DNA from: Dunaliella salina
Lineage: Eukaryota > Chlorophyta > Chlorophyceae > Chlamydomonadales > Dunaliellaceae
Assembly: GCA_002284615.2 (NCBI GenBank)
Contig: MU069543.1
Location: forward strand, 233,795 to 246,744
DNA length: 12,950 nucleotides
Direction of reading: 5' to 3'
Position numbers and translations under genes: made by a program. The notes beneath the pieces were generated by a model, which saw only the letters and a program-made list of their open reading frames with translations, was not told the DNA's origin and searched no databases. The stretch's first letter is position 1. The number at the start of each line of letters is the position of its first letter. Positions 7,889-12,950 of the stretch are shown piece by piece.

Positions 7889-8834
7889 GGCGCATGTAGA
7901 TGAAGAAATCAGCAATGCCTTAAGCGATATGCCCAACATTTCTGTGTCCATGAAGCGTAACATCCTGAAGTATCGCACAGGCACCCTCAACAATCAAAAA
8001 CATGCAATCCGTTTTAAGAGGTTTACTGACCCAACGTGCCCTCTCCCAGGCTGCCATCAATTGGACAGTGCACTCCACATGCTCTCAGGCTGCCAAAAAC
8101 ATAGTATTTTCAACATGAAAATTGAAAGACTTATCATTGCAGGCAGAATGGTTATTAAAGCACTCAACAAAAGCCCTGTGCGAGCAGACCTAGTCTACAC
8201 AGACATAGGAAGCGTAATTCAAGCTTGCACAGCACAACCACCAACTCCCTACACATGCTTCACACAGAAATATGCCTGAGTACTTCTTCCCACGTAACCT
8301 TCCAGAGAGGAAAGGACTCGACCCAAGTCGACCAGACGCTATTTTGATCACCCCTTATGATGCCAAGCCTACTTCTAACAGTGTTTCTCCTATCCATTCA
8401 CATCATGCTTTGCGCACATCCACACAAAGGTCTGTACAAACTAGCAGCTCGAGGCAACCCCATGAATTCATGCAAATGACCGCCATGTGCGCCTAATATA
8501 AGTTAAGCTCTGTGAAGACACAAGGCCGGAGCATCAGTTGAGCACAGCTAAGCAGCAGCATGCAGACCTCTGTAAACTTGTAAGCGCTAAAGCTAAAACA
8601 ATCCACCCTATCCTCCAGGGTGTTTATACTCAGCACACCCTGAAGCAGTCCAAACAACTAGGACTGGATCACCAATATGCCACAAGATCGCTCAACAACT
8701 TCATGCCCATTCTGTTCAATATGCCCACACTTGTTCCACACAAGCAACAACACCACCCTTCCCTGGCGACAGCAGCAAGAGCACCTGGGCAGCACATGGC
8801 AGACCAAGCAGCAAGCGTAGAACAATTGCACTGA
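7889..8834 (+). pseudogene. C-terminal CCHC knuckle and PD...EVK nuclease-like end of copy B
   Basis: The frame through 8279 (no Met start; it enters from the deletion junction) contains ILKYRTGTLNNQKHAIRFKR and then CPLPGCHQLDSALHMLSGC. This is a C-x4-C-x7-H-x4-C knuckle (8037-8093), followed by ERLIIAGRM. A second frame gives FFPRNLPERK and SRPDAILITP (PD at 8332-8337). A third gives LI-stop-VKLCEDTRPEHQL (8493 on), where the stop TAA (8499-8501) sits one base from GAA and so replaces the Glu of an EVK triplet. CCHC, then a conserved ER.. helix, then PD and (D/E)xK is the order in the restriction-enzyme-like endonucleases of R2-type non-LTR elements. The 54-codon gap from PD to ExK is long for that family. 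The last frame ends at 8834. Confidence 0.6.
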
Positions 8835-8932
8835 GCTCAACCACGCCATATTGCCCAAGCGTTTCAAGCAGGAGGGCACCTGTTGCGCCCTCACACACCG
8901 GGTGCGTACATCAGAGGTCACGGGCTGCCCTG

Positions 8933-9013
8933 TGGGTAGCTGCCCTGAAAGCACTTTCATGGGTAGCTGCCCTGAAAGCATTTCTATGGGTAGCTGCCTT
9001 GAAAGCCTTCAAG
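8933..9013 (+). repeat. Minisatellite, three 27-bp units
   Basis: Three adjacent units start at 8933, 8960 and 8987, each beginning TGGGTAGCTGCC; the third diverges in its last third. The 27-base period keeps reading frame. One plus frame reads WVAALKALS, WVAALKAFL, WVAALKAFK; another reads GSCPES repeats. The first frame is open from about 8690 to 9071, so the repeat may lie in the tail of copy B's old reading frame, but this is not certain. Confidence 0.85.
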
Positions 9014-9127
9014 CTGAAGACCTGGACTGTGGGACGGCAGAGTGACCAGCACAGAATTATCCAAGGGATCCTTTAGATGGTTTCATCCAAGCTCGTAGGG
9101 TGCTTGGAGCGGATATTGACATGTGAA

Positions 9128-9390
9128 GTAACTCAAAAAGTGCAGGGCGTCAGAATTCATATCTGCTTTTCAGGGATTGGACAGGCGCAACTGCTTCACA
9201 TATTGTGTGCACTCGGGCCAGCCCATTAGGATAAATGATTTTGTGGTTGATTTACGGGAAAGGCATAGGAGCGTGTGGCCAACTGAGGATCAGGCTGAAC
9301 ATGTTGTTCATTTAAACAAGTTAGCCAAGTACCGGTACTATATTACCATAACTGGGTAGCACTTCCCTTCTGGCATAATTCTGCTTTTGG
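9128..9390 (+). pseudogene. Upstream coding piece of the second non-LTR element
   Basis: The open stretch starts after a TAA at 9125-9127-type stop and runs to a TAG at 9357-9359, giving about 75 codons. Just before that stop the reading continues in the next frame as YHNWVALPFWHNSAFGKP, which runs into the transposon target site. No start codon belongs to it; it is the interior of a longer protein. Function is inferred only from its position upstream of the LRVET/zinc block in the same element. Confidence 0.5.
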
Positions 9391-9397
9391 TAAACCT
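9390..9397. repeat. Left target-site duplication of the DNA transposon
   Basis: GTAAACCT directly before the left inverted end; its partner is at 10059-10066. Confidence 0.8.
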
Positions 9398-10059
9398 CCA
9401 GGGGGGTGTCACAGGTCCTGTTTTGGGGGTCCAGCGTCCCCCAACTTTTCTGGGCCCTTCTGACCAAGCCATTCCCCAAACTTTAACACAGGCGTATTCT
9501 ATGGTTAAAAAGGCACAACTCAGCCAAAAAAATTGTGAAAAAATCGGCTCGTTTTGTGAGCTAGGGTGCTCCAAAAGGGGGAAAAAAGGGCAATGTGGTG
9601 AAGAATGGGAAATTTTCACCCTTGCCATTTTGTCAAATTTACCCTCAGGTGTATAGCAGTACTGCAGAAGACACCATTGCAAAAAAAATGGGGTCAGTCG
9701 GTGGTTTGGCTGGGTCAGGGTGGTCAAGAATGTCTAGGATGGTAGGTAGACCTCCAGGCACCCGTCTCTGTTTTTATTTAGGGAGCACTTCCCGCGAGCT
9801 TTTTCTCACATTTTCTTAATGATAACTTCTTTTTTATCATATTCAGGCTTCAGCATAATTCTTGAGGTCGAAACTTTGAAGTCTTCTCAGATCTCCTGTC
9901 AAACTTTGATCTGGCATAGATCACCCTTGACCACCAAAGGCAAAATTAAAAAAAGCAGAAATTCAACTATCCAGTGATATGCTTTTTATTTTGTCCTTCG
10001 GTGGGCAAGGTGGTCAAATTTGAGATCAAAGGTCCACACACCCTTGACACCCCCCCTGG
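9398..10059. mobile_element. Non-autonomous DNA transposon (MITE-like), 662 bp, with target duplication
   Basis: The left end CCAGGGGGGTGTCA (9398-9411) and the right end TGACACCCCCCCTGG (10045-10059) are inverted copies with one extra C on the right. Immediately outside lie TAAACCT on both sides (9391-9397 and 10060-10066); depending on where the end is drawn, the duplication is 7, 8 or 9 bases (GTAAACCTC). Ends beginning CAGGG with an 8-base duplication are typical of hAT elements, so a hAT-type MITE is the leading reading, with P-type (7-8 bp) as the alternative. No transposase is encoded; frames inside on both strands look random and the interior is rich in A and G runs. Removing the insert and one duplication copy rejoins the frame of the host non-LTR remnant, which independently confirms the boundaries. 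Confidence 0.85.
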
Positions 10060-10066
10060 TAAACCT
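10059..10066. repeat. Right target-site duplication of the DNA transposon
   Basis: GTAAACCT directly after the right inverted end; identical to 9390-9397. The first G may instead be the last base of the transposon end. Confidence 0.8.
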
Positions 10067-10484
10067 CTCCATACCCCTAGGTATCTGCATTTGGATTTAG
10101 GTAGGCATATGCAGAGAAACATTGCTTGCTTACGATTGCACGCCCACAAGCTTCGAGTTGAAACTTCTCATTGGCATGGACATGCACCTCATTGTGATTT
10201 ACGTGTTTCAAAACAATGGCTGGATAAAAAGCACGTCATCTTTCTCTGCCCTTGCAACTTTCTATGTTGTCTTAGGAGAAGTGTGCGCATCTTTTTACCG
10301 CTTTTCCTGCTCACAGTGTAGTGTCAGATGATACAGGATTTTTCTTTTTTTTTCTGATGCTTGCTCTCTGGATGTAGCTCGTTTTTTTCATACTCAGGCT
10401 TCTTGCTCCATCTCTGAGCTTATGGATTTCTTTCAGCACACCAAGCAGCCAAACTATCTGGCTGAAGGTTATGTTCCCTCGTAA
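10060..10484 (+). pseudogene. C-terminal zinc-domain piece of the second non-LTR element
   Basis: In the frame of 10082 the piece carries the LDLGRHMQRNIACLRLHAHK block, RVETSHWHG, a degraded Cys/His cluster (C at about 10194, His then C-P-C at about 10230-10256) and CCLRRS, ending at a TAG near 10319-10321. A frame change around the T run at 10343-10352 leads to SDACSLDVARFFHTQ and the tail PNYLAEGYVPS with TAA 10482-10484. The conserved tail and the absence of stops within each segment argue that this was once coding. It is inactive now. Confidence 0.6.
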
Positions 10485-11887
10485 ACCTTGTAAACCAAGC
10501 TTGTGAATGTGGCTTGAGAAAAGCAAATATGAATGCCAGACACCACTTATGATTCAAGTAAGCATTGAACTACGCATGAGCATGTGCTTTCAGGCTGTTG
10601 CTGCAGTTCCTTTCATATCATGAAACATTGCAATAGGGTTTTTCGAGTTTTGAGTAAACCGTTTACCAAACGTCATGCAAATCTGCATCTGACCATTTTT
10701 CTCCCTGCACTTGCTGTCTGAATATCTGAAGTTTCGAGTCAAACATATGAGCATTCCGGTTAAGGCTTCTTGTGCCATTCTCTCAGTGCTCCTTGAAGAA
10801 CCTTTGCTTTGCATGGTACTATGAGCGCATGTTCCTCAACTGTTAACGTTTCTGTACACATATTTTGAAGACTCCAAGTTGTCTTGTTCCATGTTTGTGT
10901 TTCCGCTCAGCTGCCTTTGTAGGCGGATACAGCGATGTAACCTTACCTCACCTTGTTTCCACATGTCACGCTAGAAAACAAGAGTAATTCCCATTGCCAG
11001 GTTCTAGAGCTGGGTGCATCTAGGGACCCTCCAGATCCCCACTAGCATGACTTGTATCATTTTTTGTGGTGGAGGGGGCTCATGGCTCTTTATGAGCCAA
11101 TGTGCCTCCTTTTCCTTAATTGATGTAGGGAGAGTTTGTCTGCCTACGTAGTTTTTCTTTGTTTTTCTTCTCCAAATGCAGCAGATGACATGAAAGTAGC
11201 TCTTCATGCATGAGAACTTGTAGCATTACGCTCAGTATCCGTAACCAACAAACCTCTTTACATTGTGGCGACAAAAACAGTGGGCACAGCCTCGAGGCAT
11301 TTATCTTTTCTAGAATGTTGCAACAAAGGCTAAAATACAGAAGGGACATCAGCCTAAAGAGAGCATCACACAAGGGCATCATCCGCCCTGGTCCCAGATA
11401 CTACACAGGAAGCCAGCCACGCAGTTCTTCTCGTTGATCACTGTTCTATGCTTAAGCAGCCAATGGTATTAACCTTTCTGTCCTCTTGGTAACAAACCAG
11501 CGCAGAAAACCAAAGCGGGACAAAGCCCCTCCGCGCCCCCCCCCCAAAAAAAGTGTGCGAAGTTTCCATCTGTTAAATCATCGCTCAAGTTTCACCCAAA
11601 GAAGAGGACATGTAAGCTAAAAAGAAGAAGAAGAGCCTACTCTGGGCAAAAGCCAGCATGCATTAAGGAACCCAACAGTCAGCGCTGAAACTGAAAGTGA
11701 GCCCCAAATGCCGCTGTGAGCTAGAAGGGAAGTTGGCACGTATGTAATGTGGTGCAGTCAGACCGAACAGCAGCTACATTTCCTGCTATTCTTGCGTTTC
11801 GACAGTTGGAGCACACTCCGGGTCTTATTTCCCTCTGGCCATCGAAAATCAAGTGAAACACTCCTTGTTGGTCACTATTGTAGTTAC
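10485..11887. other. No supported gene
   Basis: Frames on both strands here are short and resemble nothing I know. Visible structure is limited to a purine tract at 11619-11636 (AAGAAGAAGAAGAG type) and a C run followed by an A run at 11536-11553. A minus-strand frame at 10590-10814 is charged and could be an old coding fragment, but there is no motif to support it. Decayed repeats or host intergenic/intron sequence are both possible. Confidence 0.5.
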
Positions 11888-12091
11888 CTTGGAGGGGGCA
11901 TCCAGGCAAGCCTGTCCAGCACACTCAATGCATACCAAGAGGCCCAAAAGGAGATTGCCAACTCGAGCAACCTTTTCGTCATCAGCATAACAAGCATGCA
12001 TATTTCAAGGAACCATTGCTGTTGATTGCTTTCCACAAATTGTGATGCAAACAGCCCATGGGGGGTGCCGATGTAGTGTATGCCCAAGCTG
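11888..12091 (-). CDS. Candidate internal exon of an unrecognised gene
   Basis: On the minus strand a T-rich tract ending CCTGGCAG precedes 12091, and CCAAG is followed by GTAACT at 11888/11887, a good acceptor-donor pair. The enclosed 204 bases are open in one frame, reading SLGIHYIGTPHGLFASQFVE, then NQQQWFLEICMLVMLM, then LELAISFWASWYALSVL and WMPPP. The hydrophobic, aromatic-rich second half could be one or two membrane segments. I recognise no family, and the frame is also open slightly upstream of the acceptor, so this may be chance. No neighbouring exon with a matching phase was identified. Confidence 0.25.
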
Positions 12092-12209
12092 CTGCCAGGC
12101 ACAGGAAAACAAGAGGCAACCTGGCAGGCTGTGGCACATCAGATGCAGACAGGGCCAACAGATGCAGGCAGAGCCAAAAGAAATGAGTTGGTGTGCTTGC
12201 AACGTATTG

Positions 12210-12270
12210 CATGTCATGTAATTCCATATCATGCTATGGCCATGCCATATGCAACATATGGCATGACATG
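12210..12270. repeat. Nested inverted repeat (cruciform-capable)
   Basis: The inner arms CATGCCATATG (12241-12251) and CATATGGCATG (12255-12265) pair perfectly around a CAA loop. Outer arms CATGTCATG (12210-12218) and CATGACATG (12262-12270) are also exact inverses and overlap the inner right arm, so the two hairpins are alternatives rather than one stem. Confidence 0.85.
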
Positions 12271-12901
12271 TATAACGGCTTCCTTGCAGACTGGACTCCT
12301 AGATCAGCTCCTTATGTTGACCCCTACAGCAACTCCAACACCACCACCACCAACACCACAAACTCCGAATCCTGTGCTCTTGCATCCAAAAGCGCCTTGG
12401 CTTTCTATAAAGTGGTGGTGGGGGGCAACGCCTGGACTGATGTCATGTCAGCAAATTAGTCGTCCGTGTAATACACAGCTGCTGCCTCAGCGCCAGGGGA
12501 AGCCTTAAGTGCAAAAGAGACCCAGGTACTTGCATCTCGGAAATACGAGTTGCACTTGCACCTTCTTACAGTACCACTGCTCACTGCAATCTGGTGTAGC
12601 TCCAGGATGAAGAGTCAGGAAGTGTATGAGATGTGTTGTACTGGATGTCCTTCGCGCAGGACTTTTCCCAGTCACCCCACTGCCAGAAGTAGCTCATGGA
12701 TCACACACATGCTTTTTCGCTGGCACATGCAGCAGCTCCTCTGGATTGGAGTTGACAAGAGCTGCTCACCCATGGCTGTTTGTGCTTGGGGCACATCTAA
12801 TATTGCTGTTACAATTACAGCAAGAATTGTACCCTCACTTATACCTGCCTCCGCAGCTCATGAGGAACTCAAAAGCTGCCTGCCCCTCCTCCATCCTGAA
12901 A

Positions 12902-12905
<4 letters not shown>
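12271..12905. other. No supported gene apart from the CCA tract
   Basis: Frames are short, with stops in all six, and no motif is recognised. It contains many TGTG/CAGCAGCT-like low-complexity words but no long repeat. Confidence 0.45.
12337..12362. repeat. CCA/ACC-rich microsatellite
   Basis: Imperfect run of CAACACCACCACCACC type. In one plus frame it gives a Thr/Pro-rich stretch, but no coding context supports translation. Confidence 0.7.

Positions 12906-12950
<45 letters not shown>
12906..12950. repeat. GT microsatellite reaching the right edge
   Basis: A pure GT dinucleotide run from 12906 to the last base, at least 22 units, with its true length unknown because the window ends inside it. 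Confidence 0.97.

Larger units (their letters stand above)
6890..8834 (+). mobile_element. Copy B of the PHD-finger family, internally deleted, inverted relative to copy A
   Basis: Similarity to the inverse of copy A begins near 6930 and runs to 7888, ending within a shared CTTGAAAGACAG. From 7889 B carries sequence not present in A: the C-terminal end of the element. B is therefore 5'-truncated (it lacks the start with the SKRTR patch) and has lost the middle that A partly retains. Stops at 7297-7299, 7483-7485 and 8499-8501 plus several frameshifts make it non-functional. The right limit is uncertain; the last clearly element-like frame ends at 8834, and another frame stays open past the 27-bp repeats. 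Confidence 0.7.
9128..10484 (+). mobile_element. C-terminal remnant of a second non-LTR element, split by a DNA transposon
   Basis: Two separated coding pieces fit one protein. Piece 1 (9128-9390) reads CRASEFISAFQGLDRRN, NDFVVDLRERHRSVW, then after a one-base frame change YHNWVALPFWHNSAFG. Piece 2 (10060-10484) reads PRYLHLDLGRHMQRNIACLR, LHAHKLRVETSHWHG, CDLR...DKKHVIFLCPC, and after a frameshift DVARFF and PNYLAEGYVPS with a TAA at 10482-10484. LRVET..W followed by CxxC, H and C is a C-terminal zinc domain found in a class of algal non-LTR proteins; here the second Cys is Arg (CDLR). The block order differs from the first retrotransposon, so this is another family. Endonuclease and RT are absent (5' truncation). 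A TGTAA at 10489-10493 follows the stop closely. Confidence 0.65.

Noticed and set aside
9338..9727. A 129-codon minus-strand frame
   Set aside because: Most of it lies inside the MITE-like insert and crosses its boundary into an unrelated element, so it cannot be an ancestral gene.
9831..10402. Repeat of TCATA(T/C)TCAGGCTTC at 9838 and 10389
   Set aside because: One copy is in the DNA transposon and the other in the non-LTR coding tail; flanks do not match, so probably chance.
10590..10814. Charged 74-codon minus-strand frame
   Set aside because: Slightly protein-like composition, but no motif, no splice signals and no repeat partner; kept only as a note in the spacer entry.
1..12950. tRNA, rRNA, CRISPR, bacterial operons, telomeric repeats, virus-derived genes
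   Set aside because: No cloverleaf B-box-like sequence, no rRNA words, no regularly spaced repeats and no capsid or polymerase motifs of viruses were seen; the only polymerase is of the non-LTR retrotransposon type.

Overview
This window looks like a repeat-rich, non-coding-dominated stretch of a eukaryotic nuclear genome, most likely a chlorophyte green alga; a Dunaliella-like chlamydomonadalean is my guess, not a demonstrated fact. The reasons are degraded non-LTR retrotransposons of types I associate with green algae, CAG, GT and CCA microsatellites, mid-range GC, splice-like boundaries, and the algal-type poly(A) motif TGTAA near two element 3' ends. There is no bacterial operon structure, no Shine-Dalgarno pattern, no rRNA or tRNA that I can see, and no CRISPR.

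Layout, left to right. (1) 1-315, minus: the N-terminal part of an intact open frame with a 14-residue polyglutamine run, continuing beyond the left edge. (2) 316-659: no gene. (3) About 660-2852, minus: copy A of an unusual mobile-element family with a basic N-terminus, a PHD-type zinc finger and, downstream, a segment that resembles an adenine-methyltransferase core. (4) About 2900-6862, minus: a 5'-truncated, frameshifted non-LTR retrotransposon with the end of an AP-endonuclease domain, a reverse transcriptase and a C-terminal Cys/His domain. (5) 6842-6884: a palindrome at the head-to-head junction with the next element. (6) About 6890-8834, plus: copy B of the PHD family, inverted relative to A. 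It has lost its middle but keeps the C-terminal end: a CCHC knuckle followed by PD...EVK nuclease-like motifs. (7) 8933-9013: a 3 x 27-bp minisatellite. (8) About 9128-10484, plus: the C-terminal remnant of a second, different non-LTR element, split by (9) a 662-bp non-autonomous DNA transposon at 9398-10059 with inverted ends and a 7-9 bp target duplication. (10) 10485-12950: mostly featureless sequence with one candidate exon on minus (11888-12091), a nested palindrome, a CCA tract and a terminal GT microsatellite.

The main point is the PHD family. A and B each keep a different part, and together they outline a protein with NLS-like N-terminus, PHD finger, methyltransferase-like segment, then CCHC and a PD-(D/E)XK-like nuclease. 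No reverse transcriptase is seen in either copy, but both lack the middle, so it may simply be missing here. Apart from the left-edge frame, nothing in the window looks like an intact gene; the elements are dead copies, and the nested insertions give a relative order of events.
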